A stretch of 64,000 nucleotides of DNA from Streptomyces morookaense (GTDB lineage Bacteria > Actinomycetota > Actinomycetes > Streptomycetales > Streptomycetaceae): positions 1 through 64,000 of the forward strand of contig NZ_JABBXF010000063.1 in the NCBI RefSeq assembly GCF_013030945.1. The letters run 5' to 3'. The translations under genes and the position numbers were made by a program. Numbering within the stretch: the stretch's first letter is position 1; each line of letters begins with the position of its first letter. Shown here piece after piece: positions 8,145 to 17,203 of this stretch. The notes under the pieces were generated by a model. The model saw nothing but the letters and a program-made list of their open reading frames with translations, was not told the DNA's origin and searched no databases.

Positions 8145-8653
8145 GCCCCCTCCAACGGGTCTGTTCCGCGGTTGGTTACGTGTCGGAGTGTCTCGGACAC
8201 GTACGGTCGCGGACCTCGTCTCCGGGGCGGCGCGACGGTGTGCGGGAGGTGGTGCGGAGTGCGGCGCGCGCTGCCCTGCGCACCGGTCCACCCGTCGGCC
8301 GCCCGCCGGTCGCCCACCACCGTCGTCGGCGGCTCGCCGATCTCCCTTGATCCTTTTCGGCGTTGCCCGGTGTCAAGTCAATCGCGGCCGGTGGCACAGC
8401 AGTTCATCCGTTGGGGTGGCGAATGGTGGCGTTTGCTGGACTGCACTCGCCTGATCGGTGATCGTAGGATTACTTTCGGTGCAAGAACCCCGGGAGATGC
8501 GCCCAGCAGTGGGTATGCCGGAGGCATGTGACGCTTCCCGTCGTTCCCGGCGGCGCCCGCGCATCGCCGGACAGGCCGTCGCAACAGGCGGCATGCTGTT
8601 GGCGGTTCGCGCGGCAGCGCGCACAGAGCAGAGTTCGGGATGGGGGCATTCCA
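8145..8653. other. 509-bp divergent intergenic region (prim-pol-like gene / nsdA)
   Basis: No convincing gene here; open frames across it lack a family match or ribosome site. It carries a GTGTC/GACAC palindrome next to the minus-strand gene and a possible nsdA promoter, TGCACT (8442-8447), 17 bp, TAGGAT (8465-8470), about 185 bp upstream of the nsdA start. The long leader suggests transcript-level or multi-promoter control of nsdA. This is inference. Confidence 0.5.
8177..8203. promoter_or_regulatory. Operator-like interrupted palindrome
   Basis: TACGTGTC (8177-8184) and GACACGTA (8196-8203) are perfect 8-bp arms around 11 bp. A third half-site, GTGTC (8188-8192), also pairs with GACAC (8196-8200). 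It sits 33 bp upstream of the minus-strand prim-pol-like start, a typical repressor position. Confidence 0.45.
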
Positions 8654-10168
8654 GTGGGCGGCAACGTCAGCGGTGCCGATGGAGCCGGCAGGGCCGATCG
8701 GCAGGAGCGGTCCGAGAAGCGTCCGAACGAGCAGCTGAACTCCTGGTTCCTGCGGAGCGGCTGGTCGAAGGGCGAGCTGGCCCGGCAAGTGAACCGGCGG
8801 GCCCGGCAGTTGGGCGCCCATCACATCAGCACGGACACGTCCCGCGTGCGCCGCTGGCTGGACGGGGAGCAGCCGCGCGAGCCGATTCCGAAGATCCTCT
8901 CCGAGCTGTTCTCCGAGCGGTTCGGCTGCGTGGTCGGCGTCGAGGACATCGGGCTGCGCGCCGCGCACCAGTCGCCCTCCGTCGGCGGGGTGGACATGCC
9001 CTGGGCCGGCCGCCAGACGATCGAGCTGCTCAGCGAGTTCTCCCGCAGCGATCTGATGCTCGCCCGCCGGGGCTTCCTCGGCACCTCGCTCGCCCTCTCC
9101 GCGGGACCCGGCCTCATCGAGCCGATGCAGCGCTGGCTGGTCCCGGGCTCGTCGAGCCGGGAGGAGCGCTCCGACGGTGCGGCGCAGGAGCGGTCCCGGC
9201 GCGGCACCCGGCTCTCCAAACCGGAGCTGGAGCTGCTGGAGTCCACGACGAAGATGTTCCGCCAGTGGGACGCCCAGTGCGGCGGCGGCCTGCGCCGCAA
9301 GGCCGTGGTCGGCCAGCTCCACGAGGTGACGGACCTGCTCCAGGAGCCCCAGGCGGAGGCCACGTCCCGGCGCCTGTTCAAGGTCGCCGCCGAACTGGCC
9401 GAGCTGGCGGGCTGGATGAGCTACGACGTCGGCCTGCACCCGACGGCGCAGAAGTACTTCGTCCTGGCACTGCACGCCGCCAAGGAGGCCGGGGACCGCC
9501 CGCTCGGTTCGTACATCCTCTCCAACATGAGCCGCCAGATGATCCATCTCGGCCGCCCCGACGATGCGTTGGAGCTGATCCACCTCGGCCAGTACGGCTC
9601 GCGGGAGACGGCCACCCCGCGCACCCAGGCCATGCTCTATGCGATGGAGGCGCGGGCGTACGCCAGCATGGGGCAGCCGGCCAAGTGCAAGCGCGCGGTC
9701 ACCATGGCGGAGGACTGCTTCGCCGACTGCCTGCCCGGCGACGGCGATCCGGACTGGATCCGCTTCTTCTCCGAGGCCGAGCTCAACGCGGAGAACGCCC
9801 ACTCCTTCCGCGATCTCGCCTATGTGGCGGGCCGCAGCCCGACGTACGCCTCGCTGGCCCGGCCCAAGATGGAGCGCGCCGTCGAGCTGTTCTCCCAGGA
9901 CCCGGAGCACCAGCGGTCGTATGCGCTCAATCTGATCGGCATGGCCACCGTGCACCTCATGGAGCGCGAGCCGGAGGAGTCCACGATCCTGGCCGGGCAG
10001 GCGCTCAGGATCGCCAAGCAGGTCCGCTCGGAGCGGGTGAACAACCGCCTGCGCAAGACCGTGGACTCGGCCGTGCGCGACTTCGGGGGAGTGGCCGAAG
10101 TCCGTGAGCTCACCGATCAACTCGCCCTTCACCTGCCGGATTCGGTGGAAGCCGCCCAGGCGGTCTGA
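8654..10168 (+). CDS. nsdA: NsdA, negative regulator of Streptomyces differentiation and antibiotic production
   Basis: A 504-residue cytoplasmic regulator matching NsdA, whose loss in S. coelicolor raises antibiotic production and sporulation (established for that homologue). Residues about 25-90 form a helix-turn-helix-like segment with SGWSKGELARQVNRRARQLG and TDTSRVRRWLDGEQPR. The rest is helical and TPR-like. The GTG at 8654 is preceded by GGGGG (8642-8646). An upstream in-frame ATG at 8528 would add about 40 atypical residues. The gene stands alone in a long divergent region on one side and precedes amtB by 314 bp, so it is probably not in the nitrogen operon. Confidence 0.88.
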   Translation: MGGNVSGADGAGRADRQERSEKRPNEQLNSWFLRSGWSKGELARQVNRRARQLGAHHISTDTSRVRRWLDGEQPREPIPKILSELFSERFGCVVGVEDIGLRAAHQSPSVGGVDMPWAGRQTIELLSEFSRSDLMLARRGFLGTSLALSAGPGLIEPMQRWLVPGSSSREERSDGAAQERSRRGTRLSKPELELLESTTKMFRQWDAQCGGGLRRKAVVGQLHEVTDLLQEPQAEATSRRLFKVAAELAELAGWMSYDVGLHPTAQKYFVLALHAAKEAGDRPLGSYILSNMSRQMIHLGRPDDALELIHLGQYGSRETATPRTQAMLYAMEARAYASMGQPAKCKRAVTMAEDCFADCLPGDGDPDWIRFFSEAELNAENAHSFRDLAYVAGRSPTYASLARPKMERAVELFSQDPEHQRSYALNLIGMATVHLMEREPEESTILAGQALRIAKQVRSERVNNRLRKTVDSAVRDFGGVAEVRELTDQLALHLPDSVEAAQAV

Positions 10169-10482
10169 CGCCCTCCGGCCCCTCGGCCCCGGCCGCGACG
10201 ACCCTCCCGTACAGCCCGACTCGGCTCCCCCACGCCAGGTCATACCGGGTGGTCGTCGCGGCCGGTCTGCACGGCCGCCGGGGCGGTCCGGCGGAGCGTA
10301 GTGGCAGCGCCCGCCCGGCTCAGGGCAATTCACCCGGGCGTAACACGGCCGATGCGTTCGTCACTGGCGCGAAACAACCGGCGGCATCGGCTGAAACGGC
10401 GCTGCGCGAGCCTGACGCGACACCGGCCCGGGGGACGACGGCCCGCACGGGGGCCGGACCGCTGCTGCGAGGAGACACCGAC
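10169..10482. other. 314-bp gap between nsdA and amtB
   Basis: No gene here. The gap holds the GlnR-like operator (10340-10375) and presumably the amtB promoter. The first 150 bp is featureless GC-rich sequence. Confidence 0.6.
10340..10397 (+). promoter_or_regulatory. GlnR-type operator upstream of amtB
   Basis: The pair GTCAC (10360-10364), six bases, GAAAC (10371-10375) fits the known actinobacterial GlnR half-site pattern GTnAC-n6-GAAAC exactly. A weaker pair, GTAAC (10340-10344), six bases, GATGC (10351-10355), lies 20 bp upstream, and an extra GAAAC is at 10393-10397. It is 110-145 bp before amtB. GlnR control of amtB-glnK-glnD is established in S. coelicolor. Confidence 0.65.
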
Positions 10483-11775
10483 TTGAATGGCGCAGATACC
10501 GCATTCGTCCTGATCAGTGCCGCGCTCGTGATGCTGATGACGCCGGGCCTGGCCTTCTTCTACGGCGGCATGGTGCGGGTGAAGAGCGCCCTCAACATGC
10601 TCATGATGTCCTTCATCTCGCTCGGCATCGTCAGCGTGCTGTGGGTCCTCTACGGCTACTCGCTCGCCTTCGGTGATGACATCGGCGCAGGACTGCTGGG
10701 CAATTTCGACCACATCGGGCTCAAGGGCATCAGCCCCGAGACGCTGACCGGCGGCAAGGACGGCATTCCGGTCCTCGCCTTCGCCCTCTTCCAGCTGATG
10801 TTCGCCGTCATCACCCCCGCCCTGATGAGCGGCGCCCTCGCGGACCGCGTGAAGTTCAGCGCCTGGGCGCTGTTCATCACCCTGTGGGTGACGGTCGTCT
10901 ACTTCCCGATCGCACACTGGGTCTGGCAGCCCGACGGCTGGCTGGCCCAGCTCAAGGTCATCGACTTCGCCGGCGGCACCGCCGTCCACATCAACGCGGG
11001 CATCGGCGGTCTGGCCGCCGTCCTCGTCGTCGGCAAGCGCATCGGCTTCACCAAGGACCCCATGCGTCCCCACAGCCTTCCCCTGGTGATGCTGGGCGCC
11101 GGACTGCTGTGGTTCGGCTGGTTCGGCTTCAACGCCGGTTCCGCCCTCGCCGCCAACGGCACCGCCGCCACCATGGCCTTCAACACCCAGGTCGCCACGG
11201 GCGCGGCCATGCTCGGCTGGCTGGTCTACGAGCGCATCAAGCACGGCGCGTTCACCACCCTGGGCGCGGCCTCCGGGGCCGTCGCCGGCCTCGTCGCCAT
11301 CACCCCCTCCGGTGCCGCCGTCAACGCCTTCGGCGCCCTGCTCATCGGCGTCGTCGCCGGAGCCGTCTGCTCCTGGGCCGTCGGCCTCAAGTTCAAGCTC
11401 GGCTTCGACGACTCGCTCGACGTCGTCGGCGTCCACCTCGTCGGCGGCGTCATCGGCACCCTGCTCGTCGGCGTCCTCGCCGTGAACGGGGTGGGCGGCG
11501 CGGTCCAGTTGGGCCGCCAGGCGGTCGGGGCGTTCTCGGTGCTCGCCTACTCCTTCACCGTCTCCTGGTTCCTGGCCAAGCTCGTCGACAAGCTTGTCGG
11601 CTTCCGGGCGAGCGAGGACGACGAGGTCAGCGGCCTCGACCAGGCCCTGCACGCCGAGACCGCCTACGACTTCAGCGCGGTCGGCGGCGCCCCGGCGCAC
11701 CGCTCCGCCGCCCCGGCCCCGTCCGCCGCCGAGCAGCAGCCCCCGGCCCCGAACAGCAAGAAGGTCGATGCATGA
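10483..11775 (+). CDS. amtB: Ammonium transporter AmtB
   Basis: A 430-residue Amt/Rh-family channel that conducts ammonium across the membrane. It has about 11 hydrophobic helices and the family stretches TPGLAFFYGGMVR near the N-terminus, GGTAVHINAG, and FGWFGFNAGSALA, plus a short Ala/Pro-rich cytoplasmic tail. The start is a TTG at 10483, chosen because GAGGAG (10469-10474) lies eight bases upstream. It is the first gene of amtB-glnK-glnD, and its stop overlaps the glnK ATG (ATGA). A GlnR-like operator precedes it, which fits induction under nitrogen limitation. GlnK is the expected channel-blocking partner. Confidence 0.95.
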   Translation: MNGADTAFVLISAALVMLMTPGLAFFYGGMVRVKSALNMLMMSFISLGIVSVLWVLYGYSLAFGDDIGAGLLGNFDHIGLKGISPETLTGGKDGIPVLAFALFQLMFAVITPALMSGALADRVKFSAWALFITLWVTVVYFPIAHWVWQPDGWLAQLKVIDFAGGTAVHINAGIGGLAAVLVVGKRIGFTKDPMRPHSLPLVMLGAGLLWFGWFGFNAGSALAANGTAATMAFNTQVATGAAMLGWLVYERIKHGAFTTLGAASGAVAGLVAITPSGAAVNAFGALLIGVVAGAVCSWAVGLKFKLGFDDSLDVVGVHLVGGVIGTLLVGVLAVNGVGGAVQLGRQAVGAFSVLAYSFTVSWFLAKLVDKLVGFRASEDDEVSGLDQALHAETAYDFSAVGGAPAHRSAAPAPSAAEQQPPAPNSKKVDA

Positions 11776-12110
11776 AGCTCATCACCGCAGTCGTCAAGCC
11801 CTTCCAGGTGGAGGCGGTCAAGGAGGCCCTGCGCGAGTACGGGGTCAGCGGCCTGACCGTCACCGACGCCCAGGGCCACGGCCGGCAGCGCGGCCACACC
11901 GAGGTCTACCGGGGTGCGGAGTACCGGATGGACCTGCTGCCCAAGACGCGCATAGAGGTACTCGTCGACGATGTCGATGCGGAGGAGGTCGTCGACGTCA
12001 TCGTCAAGGCCGCCCGCACCGGCAAGATCGGCGACGGCAAGGTGTGGGTCGTCCCCGTCGAGACGGTCGTCCGCGTCCGCACCGACGAGCGCGGCCCGGA
12101 CGCGCTCTGA
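11772..12110 (+). CDS. glnK: PII nitrogen regulatory protein GlnK
   Basis: A 112-residue PII signalling protein that senses ATP/ADP and 2-oxoglutarate as a trimer and binds AmtB. The T-loop contains GHGRQRGHTEVYRGAEY with the modifiable Tyr51 conserved. In Streptomyces this tyrosine is adenylylated rather than uridylylated (literature). The TGKIGDGKVWV signature is at about residues 83-93. Translation is coupled to amtB through a 4-base ATGA overlap. glnD, encoding the modifying enzyme, follows 17 bp later. Confidence 0.96.
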   Translation: MKLITAVVKPFQVEAVKEALREYGVSGLTVTDAQGHGRQRGHTEVYRGAEYRMDLLPKTRIEVLVDDVDAEEVVDVIVKAARTGKIGDGKVWVVPVETVVRVRTDERGPDAL

Positions 12111-12127
12111 ACCAGGGAGCTCTCACG

Positions 12128-14488
12128 GTGACGGACACCGAAGACGGCTACGCGGCCGCCCGCCTGCGCCTCCTGCACGAGGAGGCGCAGGGCGGGCCCC
12201 GGCTGCGGGCCGAGCTCGCCCGGCTCACCGACGGCTGGCTCGGCGGGCTGCTGGGCCGCACCCGGGGCGCCGCCCTGGTGGCCGTCGGCGGTTACGGGCG
12301 CGGGGAGCTCTCCCCGCGCAGCGACCTGGACGTGCTGCTCCTCCACGACGGCACGGCCGACGCCGCCGAGACGGCCGCCCTGGCCGACCGCGTCTGGTAC
12401 CCGGTCTGGGACATGGGCCTCGCCCTCGACCACTCCGTCCGCACTCCCGCCGAGGCCCGCAAGGCCGCCGCCTCCGACCTCAAGGTCCACCTCGGCCTGC
12501 TCGACGCCCGGCACCTCGCCGGGGACCCCGCCCTCACCGCCGCCCTGCGCACCACGGCCTACGAGGACTGGCGCGCCCAGGCCCCCGGCCGGCTGCCGGA
12601 GCTGCGCGAGCTGTGCGAGGACCGCGCCCGGCGCCACGGCGAGCTGCGGTTCCTGCTGGAGCCCGACCTCAAGGAGGCCCGCGGCGGGCTGCGCGACGCC
12701 ACCGCCCTGCGCGCGGTCGCCGCCTCCTGGCTCGCCGACGCCCCGCGCGAGGGCCTGGAGGAGGCCCGCCATCTGCTCCTCGACGCCCGCGACGCCCTTC
12801 ACCTGGCCACCGGCCGCGCCTCCGACCGGCTCACCCTCCAGGAACAGCACCAGGTCGCCGCGGCCCTCGGCCTGCCCGACGCGGATGCCCTGCTGCGCCG
12901 CGTCTACGAGGCGGCCCGCACGGTGTCCTACGCCGCCGACATCACCTGGCGCGAGGTCGGCCGGGTGCTGCGCGCCCGCTCGGGACGGGCCCGGCTGCGC
13001 CGCATCCTCGGCGGCCGCGGGGGCCGGGGCGGCTTCGTGGAGCCCGAGCGGATCCCGCTCGCCGAGGGTGTCGTCGAGCAGGAGGGCGAGGCGGTGCTCG
13101 CCCGTACCGCGCGCCCCGAGCGCGATCCCGTGCTCCCGTTGCGCGCGGCCGCCGCGGCCGCGCAGGCGGGGCTGCCGCTGTCGCCGCACGCGGTGCGGCG
13201 GATGGTGGGCGCCGCACCGCTGCCGGTGCCCTGGCCGGCCGAGGCCCGGCAGCAACTGGTCACCCTGCTGGGCGCGGGGGAGCCCGCGGTGGCCGTCTGG
13301 GAGGCGCTGGAGGCGGAGGGCCTCGTCGCGCGGTTGCTGCCCGAGTGGGAGCACGTCCGCTGCCGCCCGCAGCGCAACCCCGTCCACCGCTGGACCGTCG
13401 ACCGGCACCTCGTCGAGACGGCCGTGCAGGCCTCCGCCCTCGCCCGCCGCGTGGACCGGCCCGACCTGCTGCTGGTCGCCGCCCTGCTGCACGACATCGG
13501 CAAGGGCCGCCCCGGCGACCACTCCGAGGCGGGCGAGGCCATCGCCCGTGACGTCGCCGCCCGGCTCGGCTTCGGCGCGGCCGACACGGCCGTCCTCGGC
13601 ACGCTCGTCCGCCACCACCTGCTGCTCGCCGAGACCGCCACCCGCCGCGACCTCGACGACCCGGCCACGGTCCGGACGGTCACCGACGCGGTCGCCACCG
13701 CCGGGACACTGGAGCTGCTGCACGCCCTCACCGAGGCCGACGCCCGTGCCACCGGCCCGGCGGCCTGGAACCCCTGGCGGGCCTCGCTCGTGGACGGCCT
13801 CGTCCGGCGCGCCGCCGCCGCGCTCGCCGGTGCCCCGCTCGCCGACCGCCGGGAGTGCGGAGCGCCCACGGCGGAGCAGGAGCGCCGCGCCGCCGAGGCG
13901 CTCGGCGCGGGCGGGCCCGTCGTCACCCTGGCCCAGGAGCCCGTCGGCGTCGAGGTGCTGATGGCCGTCCCGGACCGGCCGGGCGTCCTGCCGGCCGCGG
14001 CCGGTGTGCTGGCCCTGCACCGGCTGACGGTGCGGGCCGCGGAGCTGCGCACGGTCCGGGGCGTGCTGCTCCTCGACTGGCAGGTCGCCGCCGAGTACGG
14101 CTCCCTGCCGGAGGCGGCCCGGCTGCGCAACGACCTCGTCCGGGCCCTGGACGGCTCGCTCGGCGTCGCCGCACGCCTGGCCGAGCGCGAGGCGGCGTAC
14201 GCGACGCGCCGCAGGCCCGTTTCCGCGCCCCCGCGTGTGACGGTCGCGCCGGAGGGCTCCCGCACGGCGACGGTCCTGGAGGTGCGGGCCCAGGACGCGC
14301 CGGGCCTGCTGCACCGGATGGGCCGTGCACTGGACGCGGCGGGGGTGCGGGTGCGCAGCGCGCACGTCAGCACGCTGGGCGCCAGCGTGGTGGACGCGTT
14401 CTATGTGACGGGGACGGACGGGCGGGCACTGCCCGGGGACGAGGCCGCCGCATTGGCCTGTGCCATGCAAGAGATGCTGGGCGGCTGA
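12128..14488 (+). CDS. glnD: PII nucleotidyl-transferase/removing enzyme GlnD
   Basis: A 786-residue bifunctional enzyme that adds and removes a nucleotidyl group on GlnK. In Streptomyces it acts as an adenylyltransferase (established for S. coelicolor). The nucleotidyltransferase motif GGYGRGELSPRSDLDVLL lies at about residues 54-71, and the HD phosphohydrolase motif LLHDIGKGRPGDH at about 453. Two ACT domains follow (about 606-690 and 717-786), which likely sense glutamine. The GTG at 12128 is chosen because GGGAG (12115-12119) is eight bases upstream. It is the last gene of the amtB-glnK-glnD operon. The length is shorter than the ~890 residues of enterobacterial GlnD, as usual in actinobacteria. 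Confidence 0.94.
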   Translation: MTDTEDGYAAARLRLLHEEAQGGPRLRAELARLTDGWLGGLLGRTRGAALVAVGGYGRGELSPRSDLDVLLLHDGTADAAETAALADRVWYPVWDMGLALDHSVRTPAEARKAAASDLKVHLGLLDARHLAGDPALTAALRTTAYEDWRAQAPGRLPELRELCEDRARRHGELRFLLEPDLKEARGGLRDATALRAVAASWLADAPREGLEEARHLLLDARDALHLATGRASDRLTLQEQHQVAAALGLPDADALLRRVYEAARTVSYAADITWREVGRVLRARSGRARLRRILGGRGGRGGFVEPERIPLAEGVVEQEGEAVLARTARPERDPVLPLRAAAAAAQAGLPLSPHAVRRMVGAAPLPVPWPAEARQQLVTLLGAGEPAVAVWEALEAEGLVARLLPEWEHVRCRPQRNPVHRWTVDRHLVETAVQASALARRVDRPDLLLVAALLHDIGKGRPGDHSEAGEAIARDVAARLGFGAADTAVLGTLVRHHLLLAETATRRDLDDPATVRTVTDAVATAGTLELLHALTEADARATGPAAWNPWRASLVDGLVRRAAAALAGAPLADRRECGAPTAEQERRAAEALGAGGPVVTLAQEPVGVEVLMAVPDRPGVLPAAAGVLALHRLTVRAAELRTVRGVLLLDWQVAAEYGSLPEAARLRNDLVRALDGSLGVAARLAEREAAYATRRRPVSAPPRVTVAPEGSRTATVLEVRAQDAPGLLHRMGRALDAAGVRVRSAHVSTLGASVVDAFYVTGTDGRALPGDEAAALACAMQEMLGG

Positions 14489-14564
14489 CCGCACCGGGGG
14501 CGTACGGATACCCTTGGGGGTCAGCCGCCGACTCGAGCCTCGACCAGAAGGATCCGCGACCACC

Positions 14565-16112
14565 GTGTTCGATACCCTCTCCGACCGCCTCGCAGCGACG
14601 TTCAAGAACCTCCGGGGCAAGGGGCGCCTCTCCGAGGCGGACATCGACGCCACCGCGCGCGAGATCCGCATCGCCCTGCTGGAGGCCGATGTCGCGCTGC
14701 CCGCCGTCCGCGCCTTCATCAAGCAGGTCAAGGAGCGGGCCCTCGGTGCCGAGGTCTCCCAGGCCCTGAACCCGGCCCAGCAGGTCATCAAGATCGTCAA
14801 CGAGGAGCTCATCGGCATCCTCGGCGGCGAGACCCGCCGGCTCCGCCTCGCCAAGACCCCCCCGACCGTCATCATGCTCGCCGGTCTGCAGGGTGCCGGT
14901 AAGACGACGCTCGCCGGAAAGCTCGGCCTCTGGCTGAAGAACCAGGGCCACGCCCCGCTGCTCGTCGCCTGTGACCTCCAGCGCCCCAACGCCGTCAACC
15001 AGCTCTCGGTCGTCGCCGAGCGCGCCGGCGTCGCGGTCTTCGCACCGGAGCCGGGCAACGGCGTGGGCGACCCGGTCCAGGTCGCCAAGAACTCCGTCGA
15101 GTTCGCCCGCTCCAAGCAGCACGACATCGTGATCGTCGACACCGCCGGCCGCCTCGGCATCGACGCCGAGATGATGCAGCAGGCCGCGGACATCCGCGAC
15201 GAGGTGCAGCCGGACGAGATCCTCTTCGTCGTCGACGCGATGATCGGCCAGGACGCGGTGAACACCGCCGAGGCCTTCCGCGACGGCGTCGGCTTCGACG
15301 GCGTCGTGCTCTCCAAGCTCGACGGCGACGCCCGCGGCGGTGCCGCGCTGTCGGTCGCGCACGTGACCGGCAAGCAGGTCATGTTCGCCTCCAACGGCGA
15401 GAAGCTGGACGACTTCGACGCGTTCCACCCGGACCGCATGGCGTCCCGCATCCTCGGCATGGGCGACATGCTCAGCCTCATCGAGAAGGCCGAGCAGACC
15501 TTCAGCCAGGACGAGGCCGAGAAGATGGCGGCCAAGCTGGCGAAGGGGCCGAAGGAGTTCACGCTCGACGACTTCCTGTCGCAGATGGAGCAGGTCCGCA
15601 AGATGGGCTCCATCAGCAAGCTGCTCGGCATGCTCCCGGGCATGGGCCAGATGCGGGACCAGATCAACAACCTGGACGAGCGCGACGTCGACCGTACCGC
15701 CGCGATCATCAAGTCGATGACCCCGGCCGAGCGCCAGGACCCGACGATCATCAACGGCTCCCGCCGCGCCCGTATCGCCAAGGGCTCCGGCGTGGACGTC
15801 AGCGCCGTCAAGAACCTGGTCGAGCGGTTCTTCGACGCCCGCAAGATGATGTCCCGCATGGCCCAGGGCGGCGGCATGCCCGGGATGCCCGGCCTGCCGG
15901 GCATGGGCGGCGGTGCGGCCCGCAAGAAGAAGCAGACCAAGCAGGCCAAGGGCAAGCGGCAGTCGGGCAACCCGATGAAGCGCAAGGCCGAGGAGCAGGC
16001 CGCCGCCGAGCGCCGCGCGCAGCAGCCGGCGAGCCCGTTCGGCCTGCCGGCCGGCGGTCAGGACGGCCAGGACTTCGAACTCCCCGAGGAATTCAAGAAG
16101 TTCATGAAGTGA
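14565..16112 (+). CDS. ffh: Signal recognition particle protein Ffh
   Basis: A 515-residue SRP54 GTPase that binds signal sequences and 4.5S RNA and delivers ribosomes to FtsY. The N domain is at residues 1-90. The G domain has GLQGAGKTTLAGKLG (about 107), DTAGR (about 191) and SKLDGDARGG (about 249). The Met-rich M domain (about 300-430) includes SKLLGMLPGMGQM. The tail is unusually basic, with GMPGMPGLPGMGGG followed by Lys-rich sequence, as in other actinobacteria. The GTG at 14565 is preceded by AAGGA. It sits between glnD and a convergent methyltransferase, with a hairpin after the stop. Confidence 0.96.
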   Translation: MFDTLSDRLAATFKNLRGKGRLSEADIDATAREIRIALLEADVALPAVRAFIKQVKERALGAEVSQALNPAQQVIKIVNEELIGILGGETRRLRLAKTPPTVIMLAGLQGAGKTTLAGKLGLWLKNQGHAPLLVACDLQRPNAVNQLSVVAERAGVAVFAPEPGNGVGDPVQVAKNSVEFARSKQHDIVIVDTAGRLGIDAEMMQQAADIRDEVQPDEILFVVDAMIGQDAVNTAEAFRDGVGFDGVVLSKLDGDARGGAALSVAHVTGKQVMFASNGEKLDDFDAFHPDRMASRILGMGDMLSLIEKAEQTFSQDEAEKMAAKLAKGPKEFTLDDFLSQMEQVRKMGSISKLLGMLPGMGQMRDQINNLDERDVDRTAAIIKSMTPAERQDPTIINGSRRARIAKGSGVDVSAVKNLVERFFDARKMMSRMAQGGGMPGMPGLPGMGGGAARKKKQTKQAKGKRQSGNPMKRKAEEQAAAERRAQQPASPFGLPAGGQDGQDFELPEEFKKFMK

Positions 16113-16118
16113 GGTTCC

Positions 16119-16142
16119 GGGCGCCCGCGTTGACGGGCGCCC
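16119..16142. terminator. Hairpin between convergent ffh and the methyltransferase gene
   Basis: A 9-bp perfect stem, GGGCGCCCG (16119-16127) against 16134-16142, with a 6-nt loop lies 7 bp after the ffh stop and 5 bp from the stop of the minus-strand gene. It probably terminates both. There is no U-tract. Confidence 0.55.
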
Positions 16143-16147
16143 GTGCC

Positions 16148-16984
16148 CTAGTTGTGCGCCACCAGGTAGCGGAACACATTCGGCATCCACACCGTGCCGT
16201 CGTGGCGCAGATAGGGATGCAGGGCCTCGGCCAGTTCCTTGGCCACCTGTTCCCCGTCCGTGGCCCGTTCGGCCGCGTCGAAGGCACCGGTGGAGAGCAG
16301 GCCGCGGATGGCGCTGTCCAAGTCGGCATATCCGTACGGGCAGGCCACACGTCCCGAACCGGCGGGCCGCAGACCCGCCGCCCGGGCGAGCTCCTCCAAG
16401 TCGTCGCGCCCGCTGGGCCGCCACCGGGCGGGCGCGCACATCGGGTCCGCGAGCCGGGCCGCGACCCGGAACGCCCCCGACGCCGCACAGCGCTCCGGCG
16501 GCCCCCAGCCCGCCAGCACGACCGGTGCACCGCGCTCGGCGAGGCCCGCCGCGCGGACGAGCTCCGGCACGCCGACGCCGGGACCGCCGCCCGTCGGGCA
16601 GAGCGGGCCGAAGGCCGTGACGAGGGTGAACGGCCCGTCGCCCGGCTGCGGTACGCCCTCCGGGCCGCCCGGCCGCAGCCGGGCACGGGTCGGGGAGGCG
16701 CCGGGTGCGCCGTCCGACAGCAGCCGGCCGCGGGCCATTTCCAGCCGGTACGGGTCGTGTTCGGTGCCCCACACCTCGGCGCCGCGGGCGGTGGCCATCA
16801 GCAGGGCGAGGCCCGAGCCGCAGCCGAGGGCGAGCAGCCGGGTGCCGGGTCCGGTCTCCAGCCGTTCGTAGACCGCCTCGTAGAGCGGCACCAGCATCCT
16901 TTCCTGGATTTCCGCCCAGTCGCGGGCCCGGGTGTCGGGCGAGGTCGAGGACGGCCGGTGCCGCCGAGCGAGCGTTGGTGTCAT
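16148..16984 (-). CDS. Class I SAM-dependent methyltransferase-like protein
   Basis: A 278-residue protein with a Rossmann-type SAM-binding motif LLALGCGSGLALL at about residues 50-62 and an acidic position two strands on (GTEHDPYRLEMAR). The middle is Gly/Pro-rich and the C-terminus, with WMPNVFRYLVAHN, is conserved-looking. No substrate-specific motif is recognised. It could modify a small molecule or act as a regulator. It is divergent from proS across 219 bp and convergent with ffh. Start ATG at 16984. Confidence 0.75.
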   Translation of the reverse strand: MTPTLARRHRPSSTSPDTRARDWAEIQERMLVPLYEAVYERLETGPGTRLLALGCGSGLALLMATARGAEVWGTEHDPYRLEMARGRLLSDGAPGASPTRARLRPGGPEGVPQPGDGPFTLVTAFGPLCPTGGGPGVGVPELVRAAGLAERGAPVVLAGWGPPERCAASGAFRVAARLADPMCAPARWRPSGRDDLEELARAAGLRPAGSGRVACPYGYADLDSAIRGLLSTGAFDAAERATDGEQVAKELAEALHPYLRHDGTVWMPNVFRYLVAHN

Positions 16985-17203
16985 CGAAAGCGCCCCAATC
17001 CGCCGAGAGCCGTGTCAACGTCCGAAAAGCCGCCCCCATGTGTGGTGCCGTGCGCGCTGGTGCAAAAGCCCCCCGATGCCAGAGAACTCCGCTTCGGGGC
17101 CCGAGTCCAGGGTCCGAAGGGAGAACGTTCGGGAGGCCGGACGGACGGGGTTGCGGACGAGCGGATTCACACTCGGCGTGACGCGCCCCGTACCATTCCC
17201 ACC

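Noticed and set aside
11906..15985. Minus-strand open frame of about 1359 codons across glnD and ffh
   Set aside because: It is antisense to two well-supported genes. High GC at third positions removes stop codons from this frame, and the translation is low complexity with no family match.
16985..17203. Possible T-box leader before proS
   Set aside because: I looked for a specifier hairpin and the conserved T-box core (AGGGTGGTACCGCG-like). Only GGGTCCGAAGGG-type sequence with partial pairing is present, which is insufficient.
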